Below, in pieces: positions 27,630-36,277 of a DNA stretch of 64,000 bases. The stretch spans positions 1 through 64,000 of the forward strand of contig CAVQGM010000002.1 in assembly GCA_963712065.1 (NCBI GenBank), given 5' to 3'. The notes below the pieces were generated by a model. That model was not told the DNA's origin, searched no databases, and saw only the letters and a list, made by a program, of their open reading frames with translations. Within the stretch, counting starts at the first letter, position 1; each line of letters opens with the position of its first letter. The translations under genes and the position numbers were made by a program. The stretch comes from CAVQGM01 sp963712065 (GTDB lineage Bacteria > Actinomycetota > Acidimicrobiia > Acidimicrobiales > Acidimicrobilacustridaceae).

Positions 27630-28450
27630 GCTCACTCGCCAGCGCCGACTGGCCGGCCATCCGCACGGTCGTGCGCAAGGACCTCACCGCCGTGCGCCGG
27701 TCGAAGGCCATCGTGCTGCCGATGATCTTCGTGCCCCTCATCCTCATCGCCGTCCTCCCGTTCCTGCTCGGCGTCATCGCCCGGAGCGCTCCGTCCGAAC
27801 AGGTGCAGAACGCACTCAACTCCACGATCGTGCAGGATCTGGCCCAGCCGATCGCGTCGCTTCCCGACGACGAGCAGATGGTGGTCCTCACGCTCGGCTA
27901 CCTGCTGCCGCCCCTGCTGCTGGTGATCCCCTTGATGGTCTCGGCGGTGCTGGCGGCCGACGCGTTCGCCGGCGAGAAGGAACGCCGCACGCTCGAGAGC
28001 ATGCTGCACCTGCCGATCGCCGATCGCGATCTCTTCGTGGCCAAGGTGCTCGGCGCGTTCCTGCCCGCCGTGGCCATCACCTGGATCGGCGCCGCGCTCT
28101 ATGCGGTCATCAGCAACGTGGTGGCCTGGCCGAACACGGGCCGGATCTTCCTGCCGTTCTCGCAGTGGGGCGTGATGATGGTGTGGGTGGCTCCGGCCGT
28201 CGCCCTGCTCGCGCTCGGCCTGCTCGTCGTGGTGTCGTCGCGGGCCCGCACCACCCAGGAAGCAAACCAACTCGGTGGCGCGGTGATCCTGCCCCTCATC
28301 TTCGTGGGCGCCACCCAGGCGTCCGCGCTGTTGTTGTTGCCATGGTGGGGTGTGATCGTCGCCGGTGCGCTCATCTGGGTCGTCGCCTTCGGCCTCGTCG
28401 CGTTCAACGCGCGACGTTTCACGCGCGACCGGCTCGCCACCGCCGCCTGA
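27626..28450 (+). CDS. ABC-2 type permease
   Basis: 274 residues with six membrane spans. The N-terminal cytoplasmic stretch VVRKDLTAVRRSKAIVLPM precedes span 1, and ADAFAGEKERRTLESMLHLPIADRDLFVAKVLGA is the hallmark EKE-type coupling loop of ABC-2 permeases. Partner of the ATPase directly upstream. No substrate-binding protein is nearby, which fits export. Confidence 0.9.
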   Translation: MSSLASADWPAIRTVVRKDLTAVRRSKAIVLPMIFVPLILIAVLPFLLGVIARSAPSEQVQNALNSTIVQDLAQPIASLPDDEQMVVLTLGYLLPPLLLVIPLMVSAVLAADAFAGEKERRTLESMLHLPIADRDLFVAKVLGAFLPAVAITWIGAALYAVISNVVAWPNTGRIFLPFSQWGVMMVWVAPAVALLALGLLVVVSSRARTTQEANQLGGAVILPLIFVGATQASALLLLPWWGVIVAGALIWVVAFGLVAFNARRFTRDRLATAA

Positions 28451-28465
28451 TCGCGCGTCGACGCG

Positions 28466-29431
28466 TCAACGCGCGAAGACGAACAGCTGCAGCGCGGCCG
28501 CGCCGAGGATCAACAGCAACAGGATGCCGAGGGTGATCACGGTGCCCGGTCTCATGTCGGCGGTTCCTTTCGCGTGATGTCGACGTTGGTGGTGACACCC
28601 GACATGCGAGCCGACCTCTTGCTCGTCAGCGTCGAAGCCTTCGATGCGCACCTCGGTGCTCGGTGCCAACCCGAGCACGTCGGCAGCCGAGTGGCGATCG
28701 ACCACCACCGACACCAAACCGTAGGAGTCGACGACCAGGCCGACCTCACCGGGCCCGATGTCGGCGTAGGTGCGCACCCGACGGGCCGTGCGCTGCTCGT
28801 CGTTGAAGCGGAGGCGCACCCGATCGCCGAAGTCGTCGATGTCGGCCGGATCGACGTTGAGCTGGGCGTTGCCGAAGCGGTCGATCCACAGCACCTCGGC
28901 GATGAACACCCCATCTTCCTCGTAGGAGACGGGCAGCACACCCGGTAGCAGGCTCACCGGCTCGACCAGCTGGCCCAGCTCGGCCAGATCGACCCCTCGA
29001 CAGAGGTGAGCGGCCGCCGGCGCGAACACGTCGCGACCCGCGAAGGTGGGGCCGAGCGCCGGAAGCTGGTAGTCGGGGTTGTCGAGCGCCACGGCACGCG
29101 TCGCGCCCCCGCACAACGCCACGGCGGGCGCCAGCAAACCGTTGTCGGGACCGACCAGGACCGACGCGCCGTCGCCGACCTCGACCGCCACCCCGCGACG
29201 CTCCGTGCCGACTCCGGGATCGACCACCGCCACGACCACGCCGGGGCACAGGTACTGCGCGCTGCGCGCCAACGCCAAGCCGGCGGCCCGTACGTCGTGC
29301 GGGGCGATGTCGTGGGTGATGTCGATGACCGCCACGTCGGGTGCGATCGACCGGATGACCGAATGCACCACGCCGACGAACTCGTCGACCCGGCCGTAGT
29401 CGGAGAGGAACGAGACCGTGTCGTAACGCAG
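28466..29431 (-). CDS. SAM hydrolase / hydroxide adenosyltransferase (DUF62)
   Basis: DUF62 motifs run from FLSDYGRVDEFVGVVHSVI through DITHDIAPHDVRAAG, VVDPGVGTERRGVAVE, GPDNGLLAPA and FAGRDVFAPAAAHL. The family splits SAM to adenosine and methionine. The N-terminal motif lies upstream of the first ATG/GTG; only a CTG (29431) precedes it before an in-frame stop, so either CTG is used or a base is wrong. The in-frame C-terminus runs into a hydrophobic tail. A 1-nt shift near 28620 would instead end the gene at 28552 with a TGA overlapping the ATG (28555) of a separate 29-residue membrane peptide; that length, 880 nt, is 3n+1. Confidence 0.85.
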   Translation of the reverse strand: MRYDTVSFLSDYGRVDEFVGVVHSVIRSIAPDVAVIDITHDIAPHDVRAAGLALARSAQYLCPGVVVAVVDPGVGTERRGVAVEVGDGASVLVGPDNGLLAPAVALCGGATRAVALDNPDYQLPALGPTFAGRDVFAPAAAHLCRGVDLAELGQLVEPVSLLPGVLPVSYEEDGVFIAEVLWIDRFGNAQLNVDPADIDDFGDRVRLRFNDEQRTARRVRTYADIGPGEVGLVVDSYGLVSVVVDRHSAADVLGLAPSTEVRIEGFDADEQEVGSHVGCHHQRRHHAKGTADMRPGTVITLGILLLLILGAAALQLFVFAR

Positions 29432-29437
29432 TGCTCG

Positions 29438-29632
29438 CTAACCCGCTTCGGTGTAACGCTTGGCGAGGTAGGCGTCGACGTCCTCTTCGCGAATGCGATA
29501 GCTCTTGCCGACTCGGGCCGACGCGAGCTCGCCGGCCTTGATGAGCCGGTAGACCGTCATCGTCGACACCCGCATCATCTGTGCGACTTCTGCCACCGTC
29601 AGAAACCGGGCACGAGACGTGGACGACGGCAT
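29438..29632 (-). CDS. Excisionase-type helix-turn-helix DNA-binding protein
   Basis: 64 residues, MPSSTSRARFLTVAEVAQMM, then RVSTMTVYRLIKAGELASAR and VGKSYRIREEDVDAYLAKR: a MerR-like winged helix of the excisionase/BldC type without an effector domain. In mycobacteria a near-identical small protein (Rv0500A) also follows proC, so this is conserved synteny and not a phage excisionase. Probably a nucleoid-type or local regulator. It lies about 100 nt after proC in the same direction. Confidence 0.9.
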   Translation of the reverse strand: MPSSTSRARFLTVAEVAQMMRVSTMTVYRLIKAGELASARVGKSYRIREEDVDAYLAKRYTEAG

Positions 29633-29736
29633 CAGAAGCACCCCTCTCCGCGCATGGATCGACACCCTAATCTCCGTCCGCTGGGAGCGAAAGTGGCGCC
29701 GAGCGACCCGCGGCGCCCACCCGCCCGGCGACTCGT

Positions 29737-30529
29737 TCAGGCCTGGCCGAGGCGCCGCGACTGCTCGGTGGCGGCCTTCACCGCCGACAGCACCGCAGCG
29801 CGCACGCCGCCGATCTCGAGCGCGTGGAGGCCTGCCGCGGTGGTGCCTCCGGGTGACGTCACCGCGGCCCGCAACGCGGCCGCGTGCTCGTCGCTGTCGC
29901 GCGAACAGCTCGCCCGACCCGATGATGGTCTCGACCGCGAGGACCTCGGCCACCTCCCTCGGGAGACCGACCAGCACGCCGGCTTCGATGAGGCTCTCGG
30001 CGACGAGGAAGACGTAGGCCGGGCCCGAACCTGACAGGCCCGTGACGGCGTCGAGCTGCGGCTCCTTGACGCGCACCACGACGCCGACCGCCTCGAGCAC
30101 CGATGCGGCCCACTCGAGATCGGCCTCGCCTGCGCTCGCGCCGGGCGCGATGGCGGCCACCCCCCGGCCGATGACCGCAGGCGTGTTCGGCATGGCGCGC
30201 ACCACGGGCACGGCGCCGTCGAGGGCTGCCTCGATCGACCCGGTGGACACCCCTGCGGCGATCGACAGCACCCGTTCGACGCCGGCGAGCGCCAGCTCCT
30301 TGCAGGCCTCGTCGACGTCGCCGGGCTTCACCGCGATGACCGCCCCCTCGGCCGCCACCGGGCGGTCGCTCACCTCGACGCCGGGGAACGCCTGGCGCAG
30401 ATGAGCCGCCCGGTCGGGCAGGCGCTCGACCACGGCGAGCTCGGCCGCGGTGGCCCAGCCGGCCCGCAGCAGGCCGCTGAGCAGCGCCTCGCCCATACGG
30501 CCTCCGCCGATCAGCTCCAGTCGGATCAT
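29737..30529 (-). CDS. proC: Pyrroline-5-carboxylate reductase (frameshifted)
   Basis: About 263 residues. NADP site LELIGGGRMGEALLSGLL, VVRAMPNTPAVIGRGVAAIA, and the signature LDAVTGLSGSGPAYVFLVAE. The last step of proline synthesis. The frame breaks near 29895; removing one base joins GSGELFA to DSDEHAAALRAAVTSPGGT and ends RRLGQA with TGA at 29737. 793 nt is 3n+1. Its ATG overlaps the stop of the MFS gene (ATGA). Confidence 0.92.
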
Positions 30530-31768
30530 GGGCCGGACGTTACCGCCTCGCCCCTCTCGGTTCGGGCCTCGATTCGATCGATGCGGATCACGAGTTGGGC
30601 GACGAGCATGGCCAGGGCCACGCCGGCGCCGAGCAGGTAGGTGGCCGACGGCCCGACCGCGGCGAGACACGCCGCCGCGAGGAGCGGGCCCACGGTCTGT
30701 CCGGCGCGGGCCGCGCCCACCCACACGGCGACCACCGCACCGCGGCTCTCCTCGGGCGCCTGGCCGGCCACCACGTCCTGCACGGTCGGGATCGACATGC
30801 CCTCGCCCAATCCGTAGAGCACGGCACCGACGAAGACGAGCCCGAGCAGCGACGCCCATCCGATGACGGCGAAGCCGATGCAGAACAGCACCGACGCGGC
30901 GAGCAGCAGGCGCCGCCGGCCGAAGCGCGCGCGCAGGCGACCGAGGGAGAGCGCGGCGATGGTCGAACCGGTCGCCGGCACCGCCAGCACCAGACCGCGC
31001 GCGCCGGCCGACAATCCGAAACGGTCCTCGAGGAGGATCGGCAACACCGTGAGGAACAGCCCGAAGATGAGGATGAACAACACGAAGCCGTAGGTCACCG
31101 AGCCGAGCACGGCAGGCTGACGCAACACGGCAACGGCGTCGCCGACCTGGCGACGCAACGACTGGGGCGGCGGCGTCGGTCGATGCGGCAGGCCGCGCCA
31201 CACGAACACGGCGGTGAACAACGCCACGCCGTAGGGCAGGAACGACCAGCGCCAGTTGCCCACCTCGGCGAGCAGCGCCGCCGACGGCGGGGAAGATGGC
31301 CACCGAGACGGTGAGGACCGCGGCGTTGTAGCCGATGAGCCGGGCCCGATCGGCGCCCTCCCAGTAGTCGCCCAGCAGCACGACGGCCAGGTTGATCAAG
31401 CCGGCCGAGCCGAACCCCTGGGCGAGCCGCAACACGAGCAGCACCACGAACGTCGGCGCGAACGCGGCACCCACCCCGGCGACGCCGAAGACCACCAGAC
31501 AGGGGATGAGGACCTGGCGTCGGCCGAAGCGGTCGGCCAGCAGGCCGATGATCGGCGCGACCACGATGCCGGGCAGGGTGGCGGCGGCGACGAGCGGCCC
31601 GGCGGCAGCGTCGGACACGTCGAAGTCGTCGAGGATGTCGGGCAGCGGCGCGTTGATGAGGGTGTTGGCCAGGATGCCGGTGACCGTGATCGAGAAGACC
31701 AGCACCAGCGAGGGCCGGCCGCCCTGAGCTCGGGATTCCTGGCGTCCGGAGGGCCCGAGGAGCTTCAC
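30526..31768 (-). CDS. MFS transporter (frameshifted)
   Basis: About 413 residues, 12 membrane spans. Motif A between TM2 and TM3 (GLLADRFGRRQVLIP) and its copy in the second half (LGRLRARFGRRRLLL). The frame breaks near 31282 in the TM5-TM6 region, before GNWRWSFLPYG. 1243 nt is 3n+1. GTG start. First gene of an operon with proC, the HTH gene and the SAM hydrolase. Efflux-type by similarity; substrate unknown. Confidence 0.88.
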
Positions 31769-31828
31769 ACCGGGAGCCGTCTTCCCCGATCGGCATCGGC
31801 GAGGGGGCGCTCCCCGGGCCCGCCGAGC

Positions 31829-31857
31829 ACGCTAGGACACCTTCGATGGAAACTCAA
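31829..31857 (-). promoter_or_regulatory. Promoter of the MFS-proC operon, TTGAGT-N17-TAGCGT
   Basis: Minus-strand -35 TTGAGT (31857-31852), exact 17-nt spacer and -10 TAGCGT (31834-31829), about 60 nt before the GTG at 31768. One of the few genes here with a predicted 5' leader. Confidence 0.55.
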
Positions 31858-31877
31858 TGAAAAGTATCGAAAGTCAT

Positions 31878-32351
31878 TCACTGGGTGAATCGAGAGGCGA
31901 AGCCGATGCGCAGGGCCGGGCGGAAGCACTGCTCGACGCAGGCGTAGAGCGAGCCGAGGATGCGATCGAGCTCACCCTCGTCGAGTGCGTGGATGGGGAG
32001 CTGGCCGACGAGGAACACGGCATCTTCGGCACCGATGGCGAACGCCATCCCGTTGAGGCGCAGGTTGCGGCGCAGGAGGTGCTCGTAGAACTCGGCGTGG
32101 TTCTCCTCGGGCGCAGGCATGACGTAGGTCTCGTAGTGCAGCGTGCGCTGGCGCAGCGAGAACCAGATCGAAAAGACGTCCTTCTCCTCGCCGGTGACCC
32201 GCACGTACCACCGGCGCAGGTCGACCAGCGGATCGGATTCGCGCTCGACCGCCACGACCACCGGGTTCTCGTCGAGCTGCTCGGCGAACCAGCCGTCGAT
32301 GAGGGCGGTGGCGGCGGCCAGGTCGTCGGGGGTGGCGATCTCGTCGGCCAT
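31878..32351 (-). CDS. YbjN domain-containing protein
   Basis: 157 residues, MADEIATPDDLAAATALIDG, with the YbjN/CesT-like alpha-beta fold (WYVRVTGEEKDVFSIWFSL, YETYVMPAPEENHAEFYEHL, AFAIGAEDAVFLVGQLP). Such proteins resemble type III chaperones; function unknown. Its ATG shares one base with the mshA stop (TGATG), so it is coupled. A YbjN gene directly after mshA is also found in mycobacteria. Confidence 0.88.
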   Translation of the reverse strand: MADEIATPDDLAAATALIDGWFAEQLDENPVVVAVERESDPLVDLRRWYVRVTGEEKDVFSIWFSLRQRTLHYETYVMPAPEENHAEFYEHLLRRNLRLNGMAFAIGAEDAVFLVGQLPIHALDEGELDRILGSLYACVEQCFRPALRIGFASRFTQ

Positions 32352-33563
32352 CACGAGCACGACACGAGCGAGCGCGCCGTGAGATCGGCGTAGAGGCGAC
32401 GCAGACGGGCGGCCGTCGTCGACCAGGTGTAGTGCCGGGCCCGCTCGGCCGCTGAACCGGAGAGCGCGGCCGCCAGCGCGGGCCGCCCGAGGATCTCGTT
32501 GACATAGCCGGCGAAGCTGGCAGGGTCGCGCTCGTCGACCAGGAAGCCGGTGCGCCCGTGCTCGACGAGGGTGGTGAGGCCACCGACGTCGGCCGCGACC
32601 ACCGGGGTGCCGCAGGCCGCCGCCTCGAGGGCCACGAGCCCGAACGACTCGGACCGGCTCGGCACCAGGCACACGTCGGCCGACCGGTAGTAGGTCGACA
32701 GCAGGTGGTGGGGCTGGGGGGCGACGAACCGGACACGGTGCTCGACGCCGAGATGGGCCATGAGCTTGCGAGCCCGCTCGAGCTCGGCCGGGCCGTCGGC
32801 GCCGCTCGGGCCCCCGACCACCATCAGCACGGCCTCGGGATCGTCGACCGTCGCCAGCGCCTCGACGGCCACCGTGAGGCCCTTCAGCGGTTGGATGCGA
32901 CCGACGAACAGCAGGACCGGGTGCTCGCCCGAGGCCGAGGGCGTCGCGGGCACCTCGGCGGTCGCCGGGCGAGAAGAAGGCGTGATCGACCCCGGGCGGC
33001 ACGATCTCGATGCGAGCCGGATCGGCGCCGTAGAGATCGACCAGCTGCTCGGCCTCGGCCGTGCACGAGGCCAGGATGGCGTCGGAGCAGCCGATCACTT
33101 CGCTCTCGGCGTCGATGCGCCGGGCCGGCTCGGGGTCACCGGTCTCGGCCTTGACCCGGGCGAGGGTGTGGAACGTCGACACCAGGGGCAGCGACAGCTC
33201 GTGCTTGAGGCGGTGACCGGCGACGCCCGACAACCAGTAGTTGGCGTGGATCGCGTCGGTCGCGCCTTCCCGGCGGAGGTGCCACTCGACCTCGGCGGTG
33301 TACTCGTCGACCACATCGGGCAGCTGCTCCTTGGCGAGGTCGGTGGGACCGGCCGTGATGTGCACGACGCGAAAGCCCGGCTCGACCTCGACGAGGTCGG
33401 GCAGATCGTCGCGCCACCGCCGGACGTAGACCGTGCACGCCACACCGGCCTGGGCGAGCGAGCCGACCAGCTCACGGACGTAGACGTTCATGCCGCCGCT
33501 GTCGCCGGTGCCGGGCTGGGCGAGCGGGGAGGTGTGCAGGGAGAGCACCGCGAGCGATCGCAT
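32351..33563 (-). CDS. mshA: D-inositol-3-phosphate glycosyltransferase (mycothiol synthesis, frameshifted)
   Basis: GT4 glycosyltransferase of about 403 residues. The N-terminal SLHTSPLAQPGTGDSGGMNV is the characteristic MshA motif; HANYWLSGVAGH, FVGRIQPLKGLTVAVEAL and the EX7E motif SESFGLVALEAAACGTPVV follow. First committed step of mycothiol, the actinobacterial thiol. The frame breaks near 32960; removing a C joins FFSPGDR to EVPATPSASGEHPVLL. 1213 nt is 3n+1. Lies 4 nt after the XRE regulator gene. Confidence 0.93.
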
Positions 33564-33567
33564 CAGC

Positions 33568-33924
33568 TCAGCCGCCCACCACAGGCTCGTCGCGGAACGT
33601 CTGGTAGATGTGCACGAGCGTCTTCTTCTGAGTCTCGCTGAGGGTGGGGTCGCGCCGGATCTCCCCCACGACGTCGATGTCGCCGTCGCGCTGGTCGAGG
33701 ATGCCGGCCCGCACGTAGAGCGACTCGGCCGAGATCTCGAGGGCGTGGGCGATCTGCTGGAGGATCTCGGCGGACGGCTTGCGCAGACCGCGCTCGATCT
33801 GGCTGAGGTAGGGGTTGGAGACGCCGGCCACCTCGGAGAGCTTGCGCAGCGACATCTGCCCCACCCGGCGCTGCTCTCGGATGAACGCCCCGAGATCGCG
33901 CCAGCGCTGCTCCAGCTCGTTCAC
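33568..33924 (-). CDS. XRE-family helix-turn-helix regulator
   Basis: 118 residues from GTG 33924 (VNELEQRWRDLGAFIREQRR). HTH_3 domain: MSLRKLSEVAGVSNPYLSQIERGLRKPSAEILQQIA, read in parts at about residues 24-59. The C-terminal ~50 residues are helical and end FRDEPVVGG. The frame is open upstream, but TACCCT 8 nt before the GTG and this natural N-terminus fix the start. Related actinobacterial regulators sit near mshA/envelope genes. Likely co-transcribed with mshA and YbjN. Confidence 0.88.
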   Translation of the reverse strand: MNELEQRWRDLGAFIREQRRVGQMSLRKLSEVAGVSNPYLSQIERGLRKPSAEILQQIAHALEISAESLYVRAGILDQRDGDIDVVGEIRRDPTLSETQKKTLVHIYQTFRDEPVVGG

Positions 33925-33946
33925 GCTCTCAAAGGGTAGGGCCGGC

Positions 33947-34474
33947 CTACTCGAGTAGCGACTCGACGGTCGCTTCGCCCGTCTGATAGCGCCGGGTGAG
34001 CTCGGCCTGCAGCGCGTCGATGCGGCTGTGGAAGGCCCGCCGGCGCGCCGACACCCGCCGTTCGATCTCCTGGAGGGCGTCGGCCAGCTCGGCCAGCTCG
34101 ACGTCGGACATCGTGGTGATGGCAGCCAGCTTGCCGTCGCCGAGCAGGACGGCCAGATCGGCCTCGAGCTCGGCGTCGACCACGGTGGGCTCGAGGGTCT
34201 GGGACAGTCGGCCCACGCCACCCGGGCGGCTGCCGTCGGCCAGCACCTCGGCGAGATCGTCGACCATGGTGGAGAGATCGGCCGCCTCACCGGAGACCCG
34301 CCGCGCCTGTTCGTGGTGAACGATGTCGAGCGGGGCCTGCACCATGCGACGCAGGTAGGACAGCCCGGTCTCGACGTCGACGCACTCGGCGCGCATGGCG
34401 CGAATGTCGGCAATCGGTCTGGCGGGCAGGCCGTCGAGGTAGTCGTCGGCGAGCATCTGCTCGGAACTGGTCAT
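33947..34474 (-). CDS. RsiG-like anti-sigma factor (putative c-di-GMP-binding coiled coil)
   Basis: 175 residues, almost all helical. Residues 35-50 read E-x3-S-x2-R-x3-Q-x3-D (ETGLSYLRRMVQAPLD), exactly the c-di-GMP-binding repeat of Streptomyces RsiG. Residues 138-153 carry a second copy with His in place of Gln (E138, S142, R145, H149, D153). RsiG clamps a WhiG-type sigma factor when two c-di-GMP molecules are bound. A TACGCT box lies 9 nt before the ATG. No sigma gene is nearby; its partner must lie elsewhere. Family call from motif and length; activity is inferred. Confidence 0.8.
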   Translation of the reverse strand: MTSSEQMLADDYLDGLPARPIADIRAMRAECVDVETGLSYLRRMVQAPLDIVHHEQARRVSGEAADLSTMVDDLAEVLADGSRPGGVGRLSQTLEPTVVDAELEADLAVLLGDGKLAAITTMSDVELAELADALQEIERRVSARRRAFHSRIDALQAELTRRYQTGEATVESLLE

Positions 34475-34483
34475 CGACCGGTC

Positions 34484-34489
34484 AGCGTA
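34484..34489 (-). promoter_or_regulatory. -10 box (TACGCT) of the RsiG-like gene
   Basis: TACGCT on the minus strand, 9 nt before the ATG at 34474, consistent with a leaderless or nearly leaderless message. Confidence 0.45.
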
Positions 34490-34529
34490 GTCCCAATCCC
34501 GGCGACGATCGGCCGTGGGAGACGCCGCC

Positions 34530-35372
34530 TCAGAGCAGATACCCCCACAACATCCAGGCCCACACCGGAGCCACCAGCAGATAGGAGTCGAGCCGGCGCA
34601 GGGCCGGCACCCGCGAGTCGGGCGACGGCGCGAGCACCGGCGCGGCGAAGCGACCGAGCGGAGCCAGCACGGCCACCAGACCGCCGAACACCCAGGCCGA
34701 GCCGGTTTCGAACGGTGCGAAAGCGAACACCGCGACCGCGAACGTGAGGACCAGCACGGCGGCGATGCCTGCGACCGGCCCCTCGACCGGTGTCGATGCG
34801 CCGGTGCCCACCAGGTAGTCGCCGACCTCATAGGCCGACACGAGCACGATCATCGTCACCAACGCTGCCGTGTCGGTGCGGGCGATGAACACCGCCGATG
34901 CGGCGGCGAACCCCACGAAGAAGCCCGCCCGGATCGTGTAGCCGGCCGGGACGAGCACGGGGTGGCGGCGGCGCGGATCGAGGAAGGCGGCCACCAGGGC
35001 GGCCACCACCATCGCCAGCGATGCCAGGCCGGTGAGCGCGATGCCGAACCCGGCGGCGAGCGCGAGCACCAGCGCACCGACCCCCGCCACGAGCCGGCTG
35101 GGGCGACGCCGCTCCTTACGCCATGCGGCCACGATCTGCAGGGCAGCGGCGCCCGCCACCAGGCCGAACACGACGGCGACTGCCGCAGTGCCGAGCAGTG
35201 CCGCGCCCACTGCGACCACGAACCACAGCACGCCCATGCGCACGCGCGGGCCGTCGAGGTCGTAGTCGCTGACCACACGGTCGACCCACGCGAAGGCGCC
35301 GGCATCGTCGATCGAGTCCTCGCCGCCCACCTCTTCAGGCGGCCGCAAGCCGCTCGGCTGCTCTGGCCTCAC
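34530..35372 (-). CDS. Multi-pass membrane protein, possibly CdsA-like
   Basis: 280 residues, about eight membrane spans. VSAYEVGDYLVGTGASTPVEGPVAG near residue 195 is reminiscent of the Asp-Gly and KTxEG region of phosphatidate cytidylyltransferase (CdsA), but the strict signature is not there, so a real CTP-transferase activity is doubtful. The GTG start overlaps the MoaD-like stop codon (GTGA), so the two are translated together. Otherwise unrecognised. Confidence 0.6.
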   Translation of the reverse strand: MRPEQPSGLRPPEEVGGEDSIDDAGAFAWVDRVVSDYDLDGPRVRMGVLWFVVAVGAALLGTAAVAVVFGLVAGAAALQIVAAWRKERRRPSRLVAGVGALVLALAAGFGIALTGLASLAMVVAALVAAFLDPRRRHPVLVPAGYTIRAGFFVGFAAASAVFIARTDTAALVTMIVLVSAYEVGDYLVGTGASTPVEGPVAGIAAVLVLTFAVAVFAFAPFETGSAWVFGGLVAVLAPLGRFAAPVLAPSPDSRVPALRRLDSYLLVAPVWAWMLWGYLL

Positions 35373-35620
35373 GCGGCCTCGACCGAGCCGCCCGACACCG
35401 GTGGCAACACAGCGACCTCGTCCCGCTCGCCCACGGCCTGGTCGGGCTCGGCGGGCTCGCCGTTGCACCAGACGCGACAGCCTTCGAGCACCTCGGCGAA
35501 GCCCGCACCGTAACGAGCGGTCGCTGCAGCGAGCACCTCGCCCACGGTGGTGCCGGGAACTGTGTCGCGTCCGGTTCCGGCAGCCTCCCTGGCCGACGCG
35601 AAGAGGCGGATGATCGCCAC
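35369..35620 (-). CDS. MoaD/ThiS-family sulfur-carrier-like protein
   Basis: 83 residues with a beta-grasp fold: IIRLFASAREAAGTGRD, TTVGEVLAAATARYG and ERDEVAVLPPVSGG. The Gly-Gly that is normally the very C-terminus and carries the thiocarboxylate is followed here by SVEAA, so activation would need trimming, or the protein no longer carries sulfur. No moaE, moeB or thiF-type gene is in the window. GTG start 6 nt behind a TAGGCT box. Confidence 0.85.
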   Translation of the reverse strand: MAIIRLFASAREAAGTGRDTVPGTTVGEVLAAATARYGAGFAEVLEGCRVWCNGEPAEPDQAVGERDEVAVLPPVSGGSVEAA

Positions 35621-35626
35621 AGGGCG

Positions 35627-35675
35627 AGCCTACTTGCGGCGCCCGCCTCAACCTGACTTCGTGCCCCTGTAGCTT
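35627..35675. promoter_or_regulatory. Divergent -10 boxes for moaD-like and phosphatase genes
   Basis: Minus strand TAGGCT (35632-35627), 6 nt from the GTG at 35620; plus strand TAGCTT (35670-35675), 8 nt from the ATG at 35684. Both messages are expected to be leaderless. Confidence 0.5.
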
Positions 35676-35683
35676 GGCCGCTG

Positions 35684-36274
35684 ATGACCGCGATGCTGCT
35701 CGTCCGTCACGGCCAGTCGGAGTGGAACGCGAGCGGCCGATGGCAGGGACAGGCCGACCCCGCGCTGTCCGACCTCGGTCGTCGCCAGGCCCATTCCGCA
35801 GCCAGCCGACTGGGCACGGTCGACGTCATCGTGTCGTCGCCGCTCATCCGCGCGAGCGAGACCGCGCAGATCATCTCGGCCGCGCTGGGCGTCGGCCCGG
35901 TGGTGGTCGATGTCGATCTGATGGAACGCGACTCGGGGCCGTGGTCGGGCCTGACCCGGGTGGAGATCGAAGCCGAGTGGCCCGGATGGCTGGCCGACCA
36001 ACGTCGCCCGCCGGGCTTCGAGCTCGACGAGCCGCTGGTGGAGCGCTCGCTGCTCGCGTTGGCCCGCATCGAGGCCGACTACCGCGGCGCCGACGTGCTG
36101 GTGGTCTCGCACGGTGGGGTGATCCGCTCGCTCGAACGCCACCACGGCGAGGACGGGCCGCCCGTGCCCAACCTCGGTGGGCGGTGGCTGACCCACCACG
36201 GGCACGCGCTCACGCTCGGCGAGCGCATCGTGCTGGTGGGCGACGACGACGTGACCGTGCCGTCGATGCTCTGA
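35684..36274 (+). CDS. Histidine phosphatase family protein
   Basis: 196 residues. The catalytic RHG motif is at LLVRHGQSEWNASGRWQGQ, then SSPLIRASETAQII, a general-acid Glu in MERDSGPWSG, and the second His in VVSHGGVIRSL. Phosphoglycerate-mutase-like phosphatase of unknown substrate. Leaderless start supported by the -10 box 8 nt upstream. Convergent with the methyltransferase, 3 nt between stop codons. Confidence 0.92.
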   Translation: MTAMLLVRHGQSEWNASGRWQGQADPALSDLGRRQAHSAASRLGTVDVIVSSPLIRASETAQIISAALGVGPVVVDVDLMERDSGPWSGLTRVEIEAEWPGWLADQRRPPGFELDEPLVERSLLALARIEADYRGADVLVVSHGGVIRSLERHHGEDGPPVPNLGGRWLTHHGHALTLGERIVLVGDDDVTVPSML

Positions 36275-36277
36275 CCC

